Shown: positions 39,859-46,877 of the stretch, piece after piece
Layout of the letters: each line of letters opens with the position of its first letter
Numbering within the stretch: position 1 is the stretch's first letter
Origin: Caballeronia sordidicola
Lineage (GTDB): Bacteria; Pseudomonadota; Gammaproteobacteria; Burkholderiales; Burkholderiaceae
Assembly (NCBI RefSeq): GCF_000729995.1
Contig: NZ_JNFG01000013.1
Location: 1 to 64,000 of the forward strand
DNA length: 64,000 nt
Direction of reading: 5' to 3'
Position numbers and translations under genes: made by a program
Notes under the pieces: generated by a model
The model's input: only the letters and a program-made list of their open reading frames with translations
Databases searched by the model: none
What the model was told of the DNA's origin: nothing

Positions 39859-40137
39859 ATCGATTTGGTGCTATCGGCCAGGTGTCAAGGCCGTTAATCA
39901 TCTCGAAATTCAGTACTAGAAACCAATGCGCTTCGCCGGTATTATCGCCGGCTCAGTCAATCGACTGGCCGGGCTGATGCTCTGTTAGAGTCGAACCGCA
40001 GTGTCATTGCCGAAATGTGACGGCACTGTAACTACATGTAACGATTCGCGAGCGGGATCGGTATTTGCTTCGCAGCGTGTAATGTCTCGCTAATCGCGAC
40101 AGGCCAACCCGGGTTCAACGAGTCTATGGAGGTAACA

Positions 40138-40377
40138 ATGAAGAAAATGTCCCTGGCAGTCTTGTTTTCCCTGAGCGCAATGACCAGCGCAGCATTCGCA
40201 CAATCCGATCAGGGCGTCACGATGAGTACGGATCCGGCCAAGATCTCGGATATCGAGCAGCGCGCGCAGGACCTGCAGTCACGTCAGTCGAACATGCAAA
40301 CCGAAATGCCGATGCACAAGGGCACCATGCATCACAAGAAGTCGGGCATGAAGCATTCGAAAGGTACGGCCGAATAA
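40138..40377 (+). CDS. Small exported Met/His/Lys-rich protein
   Basis: A 79-residue protein. The ATG at 40138 follows GGAGGT ideally; the ATG at 40126 overlaps that site and is rejected. A signal peptide (MSLAVLFSLSAMTSAAFA) is followed by a short mature protein whose tail is rich in Met, His and Lys (MPMHKGTMHHKKSGMKH), a composition seen in metal-binding periplasmic peptides. Copper or other metal binding is only an inference. No neighbour supports a pathway. Confidence 0.65.
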   Translation: MKKMSLAVLFSLSAMTSAAFAQSDQGVTMSTDPAKISDIEQRAQDLQSRQSNMQTEMPMHKGTMHHKKSGMKHSKGTAE

Positions 40378-40465
40378 GCAATCGGGTTCATGCGTCGCAA
40401 CGGCGCGCAAACGTTGGCGGTTGGCAAACCATTCAGCGAACCATTTAGCGAGCCGTTCGCCCAAA

Positions 40466-40508
40466 AAAAGCCGGATACGACGCACAAGGCGTTGTATCCG
40501 GCTTTTGT
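40466..40508 (+). terminator. Rho-independent terminator after the Met/His-rich gene
   Basis: A long stem (AAAAGCCGGATAC..GC paired with GC..GTATCCGGCTTTT) with an ACAAG loop, T-rich on the right and A-rich on the left, 90 bp beyond the stop. Confidence 0.88.
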
Positions 40509-40604
40509 TTATAGCAACGACTCAGGCAACGATGCGTTCATCGGTCCGGCGTATGCTACATTCCGCGTCGATAAATTGAATCGCACTCGTGTGCGGAGGA
40601 TCGT

Positions 40605-40868
40605 ATGAGCAACATCCAGTTGGATATCGAATGGACCGAAGCAGCATCACGCAAGATTGAAAAGCTGATGCCGCGTAACGCAAAGGACAAGGACGCGTAT
40701 CTCGCCCTACCGCCCGTGGAGTGCCTGCCCATGGAGGGCGACGTGCTGTTTCTCGGCCCGGACGGCAAACAACAGCCGTTTATCGTGGCCGAGCGTCAGT
40801 ACCATCATGACGGCGACGCCGACTGGACCATCATCTTGATCCTCGACGTACCGCACGAGACTCATTAA
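40605..40868 (+). CDS. Small hypothetical cytoplasmic protein
   Basis: An 87-residue protein with GCGGAGGA upstream of the ATG. The sequence MSNIQLDIEWTEAASRKIEK, GDVLFLGPDGKQQPFIVAER and DADWTIILILDVPHE suggests a compact alpha-beta or all-beta fold. I do not recognise the family. There is no signal peptide. It lies between two intergenic features and stands alone. Confidence 0.6.
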   Translation: MSNIQLDIEWTEAASRKIEKLMPRNAKDKDAYLALPPVECLPMEGDVLFLGPDGKQQPFIVAERQYHHDGDADWTIILILDVPHETH

Positions 40869-40905
40869 GGGCTGATGCTTAATAAGGGCTGATGCTTAAG
40901 GGCTG
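40866..40905. repeat. Short tandem repeat
   Basis: AAGGGCTGATGCTTAA occurs twice in immediate succession (with TAAT between), followed by a third partial AAGGGCTG, directly after the stop codon at 40868. Confidence 0.6.
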
Positions 40906-40968
40906 TTGTGGCGGCAGTGAGCCATTGCCGCGCAGGCGCAGTGACGACTGCGTAGCCCATTCTGCGGC

Positions 40969-41256
40969 TCAGAGCTTTGCCACCACGTTGATTTCACCAT
41001 GCTCGATCAGGTCCGGCAGTGTTTTGCCGAGCGCCTGGATGTGCGGTGTCTGATTGTGCTGCGCCAGCGCCGCCTCGCTCAGCCAGCGTTCGAAGAATAC
41101 AAACCGGCGTGGCTCCTTGATGTCCCGATGCAGGTCGTACTGGAGCGCGCCTGGTTCCTTGAGCGTCGGCGTCACGATGCCCTGCAGGGCTGCCTTCAGC
41201 TTGTCTTCGTTGCCCGGTTTGGCGATGAATGTTGCAACCACGGCAATTTCCGTCAT
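40969..41256 (-). CDS. Antibiotic-biosynthesis-monooxygenase (ABM) fold protein, YgiN-like
   Basis: A 95-residue protein starting at 41256 (MTEIAVVATFIAKPGNEDKL). It has the ABM dimeric ferredoxin-like pattern: TPTLKEPGALQYDLHRDIKEP, then RFVFFERWLSEAALAQHNQTPHI. Relatives act as quinol monooxygenases or small-molecule oxygenases; the substrate is unknown here. The gene stands alone on the minus strand, with a terminator-like hairpin upstream that belongs to something else. Confidence 0.85.
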   Translation of the reverse strand: MTEIAVVATFIAKPGNEDKLKAALQGIVTPTLKEPGALQYDLHRDIKEPRRFVFFERWLSEAALAQHNQTPHIQALGKTLPDLIEHGEINVVAKL

Positions 41257-41332
41257 GACTTGACTCCAGATTAAAGGATCAAGCATAACGTCGGCGCGGC
41301 ACGCTCGCCGAAACCGCTTTTGGACGAACCAG

Positions 41333-41366
41333 AAAAAAGCCCGCGTTCCCTTTGGGGAACGCGGGC
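41333..41366 (-). terminator. Strong leftward terminator upstream of the ABM gene
   Basis: The perfect 12-bp stem GCCCGCGTTCCC/GGGAACGCGGGC with loop CAAA is followed on the minus strand by TTTTTTCT. No protein gene ends here; it appears to terminate a small RNA. Confidence 0.88.
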
Positions 41367-41560
41367 AAAAGCCGTCGCCCTACGAGGATAGGCGACGGGG
41401 CCATCGAGATCCGCTTGGCCAGCGGACCGCAATTCGTGAAAGAAAATTGGTGACTTACGACGACGTGAAGCAGGACACCGCTTTACGCAGGCACCGAGCA
41501 GATTACATGCCACAAATACAATGTAATCCCTATGCAGTTGATTCCTATAAGCTTTCCCGC
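41333..41560 (-). ncRNA. Candidate structured small RNA
   Basis: Reading leftwards, two further stems precede the terminator: TCCGCT/AGCGGA around 41408-41428 and CCGTCGCC/GGCGACGG around 41370-41400. With the terminator this gives three consecutive stem-loops and no supported reading frame. The 5-prime end is a guess. It lies between the bamC terminator and the ABM gene. I cannot assign it to a known RNA family. Confidence 0.35.
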
Positions 41561-41786
41561 ACATAAAAAAAACAAAAACAGCGCCCGAACCGAACAATGT
41601 AGCTACCCGCTGGACCGTGACACCGACATCATTGAGAGGTCCGATCTCTTCCCGATCTCTTCCCGATTTCTTCCTCTGAGGTCCTTCGCCCGAAGCGTAA
41701 CGCAGCGACCGCGTGCACTCGCGCGCGTTACCGCGCATTTGAATGCAAAAGGCATTTTCAAATGCTTCGACTAATCTCAGACATAT

Positions 41787-41815
41787 AAAAAACCCGCCTG
41801 AACTGCGGGCGGGTT
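41787..41815 (-). terminator. Terminator after bamC
   Basis: On the minus strand AACCCGCC, loop, GGCGGGTT followed by TTTTTATATG, about 120 bp past the bamC stop. Confidence 0.85.
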
Positions 41816-41935
41816 GGTGACTGGTTAGTCGCGTGTTAGTGGTTACGCGCAGTCTTTCGGTGACATCCAGCTCACTGATTCAACTTGCTGATCCAGCTTC
41901 CTGAATCAGTCTGCCGAAAGTCGCTGCGATTTGCT

Positions 41936-43147
41936 TCAACGCAACTGGTCGTCGAGCAATCCCATGATCTGGCGCGCTTGCGGCGAGGAATCAACCTCTC
42001 CCTTGCTGTCGATGATCGACACACGCGTCTGCGTCTCCGTCAGCGCCCGCACGTTGATCTCGTAGTTCTTGGCCAGCTTCTCTTTCTTTCCGTGGAACAC
42101 CTGGCTCCAGAACCCTTGCTCCGCCGACGTCATGTCCTTCGGGTCGACATACCGGACGAAATAAATACCGCGGCCACGATCCCGGTCGTCGACGGTGAAG
42201 TTCGTCCGGTCGAGCGCCAGACCCACACGCAGCCAGGCACGATCGTAGGGTTCCGGCAGGTTGATCTCAACCGAGCTCGCTTCCGGTATCACGTCTTCCT
42301 TGATCGGCGTCTGCGCTGCGAGGACGGCGTTCTGTGCCGCTCTCTGCGCTGAAGTGGTAGATGACGGCGAGCTTGCCGCCGCGGCCGCAGCCATGGCAGC
42401 GTCGGTGGCGCCGGTCTGACCGCTAGCCTGACGCGCGTCGGCCAGTGCAAGGTTCGCCATCAAGCGCTTCAGGTATTCACCTTCCAGCGCCGGGTCGTTC
42501 GGCTTGGCCTGCCACTGGCTTTGCTCGTTATTGGTTCCCGTCAGCGCTTCGCGCATGCCCTTCTGACTGATGAACACATACGTGCCGCCGTTCGGCGCTG
42601 CCTCGAGCCGCGTGCGGTACTTGTTGCGTTCGGCTGCAACGTATGAGTTGCCCGTTGCCATGGATAGCGTATTGCGAATCAGCCCGTCCGAAATCTGCGG
42701 ATGGGTTTCGTTCCAGTCGGTTTCCATGACGCCCTTGTCACGCGCGTCCACGACAAGCAGAAAGCCCTGTTCCTGCCAGAAACGACGAATCTGCGGCCAG
42801 ACCTGGTCTGGCGCCCGGGTGTCGATAACCAGCCAGCGCTCCGTGCCGTCACGCTGAATATGCATACCCGACACCGGCGGGATGACCGTGGGCGCATTCG
42901 GCGCGACCTTCTGCACTTGCTGGAGGTCCGACAGCGTGGCCTGCCCGCCCTGAGGCGGCAGTGAACGCTGATCCCCCGTTTCATCGAGCAGATTGGGCGG
43001 GACCGCGAGAGATGCCTGTTTTGACCGGGAATCGCTCTTGTAATTGATTGCATCGGGAGACGACGTACCGCATCCGGCAACAACGCCTCCCACCATCAAG
43101 AGGGCTGCGACCTTCAAAGCCGGCTTGTTCACACGAAAATCTGTCAT
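41936..43147 (-). CDS. bamC: Outer-membrane assembly lipoprotein BamC
   Basis: A 403-residue lipoprotein with lipobox GGVVAGC near residue 26. The unstructured N-terminal lasso that contacts BamD contains INYKSDSRSKQASLAVPPNL. Two helix-grip domains follow (IDTRAPDQVWPQIRRFWQEQ; then VEINLPEPYDRAWLRVGLAL and EGFWSQ-type QGFWSQVFHGKKEKLAKNYE). An Ala/Ser-rich linker of about 50 residues separates them. It belongs to the beta-barrel assembly machine. dapA, which precedes bamC in many proteobacteria, is absent upstream. Confidence 0.9.
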   Translation of the reverse strand: MTDFRVNKPALKVAALLMVGGVVAGCGTSSPDAINYKSDSRSKQASLAVPPNLLDETGDQRSLPPQGGQATLSDLQQVQKVAPNAPTVIPPVSGMHIQRDGTERWLVIDTRAPDQVWPQIRRFWQEQGFLLVVDARDKGVMETDWNETHPQISDGLIRNTLSMATGNSYVAAERNKYRTRLEAAPNGGTYVFISQKGMREALTGTNNEQSQWQAKPNDPALEGEYLKRLMANLALADARQASGQTGATDAAMAAAAAASSPSSTTSAQRAAQNAVLAAQTPIKEDVIPEASSVEINLPEPYDRAWLRVGLALDRTNFTVDDRDRGRGIYFVRYVDPKDMTSAEQGFWSQVFHGKKEKLAKNYEINVRALTETQTRVSIIDSKGEVDSSPQARQIMGLLDDQLR

Positions 43148-43665
43148 GTTTGGGAAATCCTTCCGCTACGCCACGGCGTTTTCCGTGGATCAACCAAGCA
43201 TTTTACCGGTCCCGCGCGTCGCCGTGCAAAAACAGTGCCGCTGACGCTGTAAGGCTTGGACGACGCGGTACGAGCGACGTCGCCATCGCATGAATTTCAT
43301 GCGGGGAAATTCGAACGGGAATTGTGTCACCAAGGTGTTACCGGAACGTCTGCTGAGATGTTTCAGCACACTTGCGCATATCCGTTTCTGCACTCTCTGC
43401 CCTGCGCTTCTCTCGCGTCCGCCGACACCCGCAACATCTCAAAAACAGTCCGCCAAATCATCACGAAGACAATTTATGACATTTACTCTTGTCTTGTCTT
43501 AGTCATATTTTCGTTAGCAACACGTTGTTTAATAAGCACTTTTAACTAATTTTTGAGATGTTTCCAAAAACACTACAAGACGATTCCTATCTCTGTTTTT
43601 CAACGCATCGTTATCCTAAAATTAGTTTTCAATAACAAGAACGGCCACGAGAACGGAGTAACACC
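43148..43665. other. AT-rich divergent region between bamC and the DUF2844 gene
   Basis: 518 bp. The part from 43440 to 43660 is markedly AT-rich for this genome and may bind H-NS-like silencers. It contains a 13-bp inverted repeat (AACATCTCAAAAA at 43433-43445 and its complement at 43550-43562). No gene is supported. Confidence 0.6.
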
Positions 43666-44160
43666 ATGCCACAGACCAAATCCCTCACCCCTCTTCGGGC
43701 AACCGCTGCTGCGCTGGTGATTGCGGCAAGCGGACCGGCGCACGCACAACTTGGCGCCACCGTCGCGATCAATGCAGCGGGAACATCGAGCTCGTCCAAC
43801 CCGGCGGATGCCACTGCTCCGGTATTGCATCAGGCAGCAAACAGCGCGGTGCGCTGGGAGGAATCGACCGACGCCAATCAGATTCGCGTACGCCAGTACG
43901 TGTCTTCCTCTGGACAGATCTACGCCGTCAGTTGGGACGGACCGGCCATGCCCGATGTCGCGGTACTGCTAGGCACCTCATTCGATCGGTATAGGCAAGA
44001 AGCAAGCATGGCCCTACCCAACGCGAGCGGGCTGCACTCATCACGGGTGAGCAGCAGCGATCTGATGGCGGAAACGGCGGTGCGCCTGCGTGACTTCAGC
44101 GGCCGTGCCTGGCTCCCCAGCGCGTTGCCATCAGGTGTCACGGCAGCAGACATTGAATAA
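43666..44160 (+). CDS. DUF2844 family exported protein
   Basis: A 164-residue protein with CGGAG upstream of the ATG and a signal peptide ending at AHAQLGA. The mature part fits the DUF2844 pattern: ADATAPVLHQAANS, then IRVRQYVSSSGQIYAVSWDGPAMPDVAVLLGTSFDRYR and a C-terminal segment with GRAWLPSALPSGVTAADIE. No biochemical function is known to me. The stop is 10 bp before the DUF3443 lipoprotein gene, so the two form an operon, a pairing I associate with Burkholderiaceae. Confidence 0.82.
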   Translation: MPQTKSLTPLRATAAALVIAASGPAHAQLGATVAINAAGTSSSSNPADATAPVLHQAANSAVRWEESTDANQIRVRQYVSSSGQIYAVSWDGPAMPDVAVLLGTSFDRYRQEASMALPNASGLHSSRVSSSDLMAETAVRLRDFSGRAWLPSALPSGVTAADIE

Positions 44161-44170
44161 GGGGGCAACC

Positions 44171-45475
44171 ATGCGAAACCTGACTTGTGTACTTATCGCG
44201 GCTATCGTTGCCGTCAGCGCCACGATGTCCGGCTGCGGTGGCGGCGGTGGCAGCAATGACTCAACCAGCGCTGCGGCACCCGGGGCGAGTTCCCCGGCTG
44301 CCTCTAGCGGAGCACCCGCTGCCAGCGCTCCTGCTGCCGCGGCACCCGCCCAATCTGCTGCCCCTGCGAGCGCGCCAGCCAACACGGTCGCTCAGTCGAC
44401 CACGCCCAACGTGCAATCCATCACCGTTGCACAAATCGCGACCGGTACTCGCAACATGTTGCAGACCAGCGTGACGATCTGCGTTCCGGGAACAAGCACG
44501 TGCCAGACGATCAACAATATCCAGGTAGATACGGGATCGCAGGGATTACGCATTCTCGCTTCCGCGCTCGCGCCAACTTTGGTGCTGCCCTCCGTGGCTG
44601 CCGGCACGGGTTCAACCGCGGCGAGCTGCACCGTATTCGGCTCGGGTTACACGTGGGGTTCGGTGCGTACTGCCGACGTGCATCTGGCCGGCGAGGTGGC
44701 AGCGGCGACATCGATACAGGTCATCGCAGACCCGGCCATTCCGGCCGTACCCACGGACTGCAGTAACTCGGGCCTGCCGATGCTGACCGCCACAGCGCTG
44801 CGAAGCAACGGTATTCTCGGCGTAGGCCCGTTCAGCGCCGACTGCGGCAGCGGCTGCGCATCGACCGCATTGCCACGCTGGTACTACAGTTGCTCGTCGG
44901 GCGCGTGTGTGGCCGCTGCGCTACCGGTCGCACAGCAGGTGACCAATCCGATAAGCCGATTCACCACCGACAACAATGGCCTTGTCATCGAGCTTCCCGC
45001 GGTTGCCGCCACCGGTGCCGCGAGTGTCACCGGCACCATGACGTTCGGAATTGGCTCACAGTCGAACAACCTGCTTGGCAGCGCCCAGGTCCTTCCGAGT
45101 AACTCGATGACAGGGTTTGTTTCGACTGCCTTCCAAGGGCAAAGCTACAGCACGAGTTTCATCGACAGCGGATCGAACGGTATGTTCTTCGCACTGAGCT
45201 CCGTGCCGGCGTGCGGCTTCTGGTTCTGTCCTACTGCCGTGCAAAGTCTGGCTGCAACTGTTGCCGGTATCAATGGCGCAACGAGCAACGTAACGTTCAC
45301 AATAGGCAACGCGACCTCGCTATTCGCAAGCGGCAACAACGCGCTCAGCAATCTGGCGGGACCAGCAAGCAACTACTTTGACTGGGGCCTGCCCTTCTTC
45401 TTCGGGAGACGAGTCTTTACCGCGATAGAGGCAAGTGCGACACCCGCAGGTAACGGTCCCTACTATGCGTTCTAG
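44171..45475 (+). CDS. DUF3443 family lipoprotein with pepsin-like DTGS/DSGS motifs
   Basis: A 434-residue lipoprotein starting at 44171 after AGGGGG, with lipobox SATMSGCGGGG. An Ala/Pro/Ser-rich linker (residues 30-75) tethers the folded domain. That domain holds NIQVDTGSQGLRIL near residue 122 and STSFIDSGSNGMFFAL near residue 335, the two-lobe arrangement and hydrophobic-Asp-Thr/Ser-Gly context of pepsin-type aspartic proteases. Several Cys pairs (e.g. CSSGAC, CGFWFC) suggest disulfides in the periplasm or on the surface. Protease activity is an inference; the family is annotated only as DUF3443. It follows the DUF2844 gene in an operon. Confidence 0.85.
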   Translation: MRNLTCVLIAAIVAVSATMSGCGGGGGSNDSTSAAAPGASSPAASSGAPAASAPAAAAPAQSAAPASAPANTVAQSTTPNVQSITVAQIATGTRNMLQTSVTICVPGTSTCQTINNIQVDTGSQGLRILASALAPTLVLPSVAAGTGSTAASCTVFGSGYTWGSVRTADVHLAGEVAAATSIQVIADPAIPAVPTDCSNSGLPMLTATALRSNGILGVGPFSADCGSGCASTALPRWYYSCSSGACVAAALPVAQQVTNPISRFTTDNNGLVIELPAVAATGAASVTGTMTFGIGSQSNNLLGSAQVLPSNSMTGFVSTAFQGQSYSTSFIDSGSNGMFFALSSVPACGFWFCPTAVQSLAATVAGINGATSNVTFTIGNATSLFASGNNALSNLAGPASNYFDWGLPFFFGRRVFTAIEASATPAGNGPYYAF

Positions 45476-45716
45476 ACCCTGAGCCTATGCCGCGGCGGCT
45501 CGTGATCACCGAGCCTCTGCGGCATACATGTAAGGCTTCGTCACGATCCGCGTATGCTCGAGTTCTCCCGGTTCCGAGTGCTCGGTTGGACGCATATGTG
45601 TTTCCCCCGACAGCGTCGCTTGCCCCTCCTGCAAAGCACGTCCACGTTCTCCGACACAGCGTTATGAAGCTAATCGCCTCGGGTACACGCACGTACATGA
45701 TGGAATCCACGCGTCT

Positions 45717-46781
45717 TCACGTCCCCTGATCTTCCTTGTGTGAAAAGCGTAACTCGACACGCCGGTCGTTTGCCAGGCAAGTCACCAGCGCGCGTCGGTC
45801 CTGCATCCGGCAATCCGTTCCCGGCGATGCCCGGCCAAAACCTCGTGCCTGCACTGGAGCCGTCACGCCACCTGATACGAGATAACGCCGGACAGTCTCG
45901 GCTCGTTGATGCGAGAGCCGCCGGTTGTAGGCCTCGCTGCCTAAACGGTCAGTGAAGCCCGACACGGTAATCGACGACACCGCGCCGTCGACCTTCACGT
46001 CCGCAATTAAACCATCGAGCCGCTCACGGCCTTCCGATGTGATCGATTCAACACTGCTGCCGTTGAACGCGAACAATGCGTCGACAGGCAACGCAACAAG
46101 CTTGGGCAATGGGTCGGTCGAGCTCAAGTCCTCCTGCGGAACCACGCAGCTATCAAGACTCTGCCGTGCTTCACCGAGCGTTGACTCGACCATGTCGACT
46201 TTGCTTTTTGCCTGACCGAACTGGCGGGTCCACGCATCATGGCCAGCATGCATCAACTTGACTTCGGCGCATGCTGTCTGCTTTTGCGCCTGCGGGCAAT
46301 ACACAAACCGCGGATCGGCAATCAACGCCCGCAGGCCCGTCTCCAGGTCCGGGCGCAACGCCGCGACCGTCCGCAGCGACGGGTTATCGGGCGACAACGG
46401 CTGTGTACCTTCAAGTCCGGCGGTCAGGTGCGCAGCCTCGCCGATAGACTCCTCTACAAAGCCCCAACGATCTCCTGCATCGATCTCGCTTTTTGCAACG
46501 TCGATCCAGCATTGGTCTTTGAAGCCAAAATAGTTGTCCTTGCGTTGATCCAGTTGGTCGAGTCGTGCCTGCAGTAGTACCAGCACCTCACGAGGCTTTT
46601 CAATTTGCCCGTAGACGTTAGCCCAAGGCTCCACAGCCGCACCCGCTTGCGCACTTTTCTGCGTGTCGAATCCCGTTTGCAAAACGGTTGGATCCTGGAT
46701 GCCCAGGCTGTCACGCAGTTCCGTGTTGGCGCAGCCCGCGAGCGCATAGATGCAGGCTGCGGCGAGGATAATATTTTTCAT
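45717..46781 (-). CDS. OmpA-family lipoprotein
   Basis: A 354-residue lipoprotein starting at 46781, with lipobox ACIYALAGC. The first 220 residues are a helical domain of unknown type (EVLVLLQARLDQLDQRKDNY). The C-terminal OmpA/MotB peptidoglycan-binding domain is clear: PVDALFAFNGSSVESITSEG, SGFTDRLGSEAYNRRLSHQRAETVRRYLV and NDRRVELRF. It would anchor the outer membrane to peptidoglycan. It starts 96 bp after the stop of the trimeric autotransporter gene on the same strand, so the two are probably cotranscribed. Confidence 0.88.
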   Translation of the reverse strand: MKNIILAAACIYALAGCANTELRDSLGIQDPTVLQTGFDTQKSAQAGAAVEPWANVYGQIEKPREVLVLLQARLDQLDQRKDNYFGFKDQCWIDVAKSEIDAGDRWGFVEESIGEAAHLTAGLEGTQPLSPDNPSLRTVAALRPDLETGLRALIADPRFVYCPQAQKQTACAEVKLMHAGHDAWTRQFGQAKSKVDMVESTLGEARQSLDSCVVPQEDLSSTDPLPKLVALPVDALFAFNGSSVESITSEGRERLDGLIADVKVDGAVSSITVSGFTDRLGSEAYNRRLSHQRAETVRRYLVSGGVTAPVQARGFGRASPGTDCRMQDRRALVTCLANDRRVELRFSHKEDQGT

Positions 46782-46877
46782 GGTTCTACCCGGTGACATC
46801 GACGACGCCTCGAGCGCCGTGGACTTGCTGTGCGTACCCGCCCGTGAAGGCGGCAAATGTTCATTGCGCTACGCTGC

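Larger units (their letters stand above)
41257..41786. other. Intergenic region housing the RNA candidate
   Basis: Apart from the three stem-loops at 41333-41430, the right half (41520-41780) has A-rich patches and a triple TCTTCCCGAT-like repeat near 41641-41672. A 155-codon leftward frame crosses the terminator and is not credible. Confidence 0.5.

Noticed and set aside
41271..41738. A 155-codon reverse frame in the bamC-ABM gap
   Set aside because: It reads through a strong terminator and lacks protein-like composition; the RNA candidate explains the region better.
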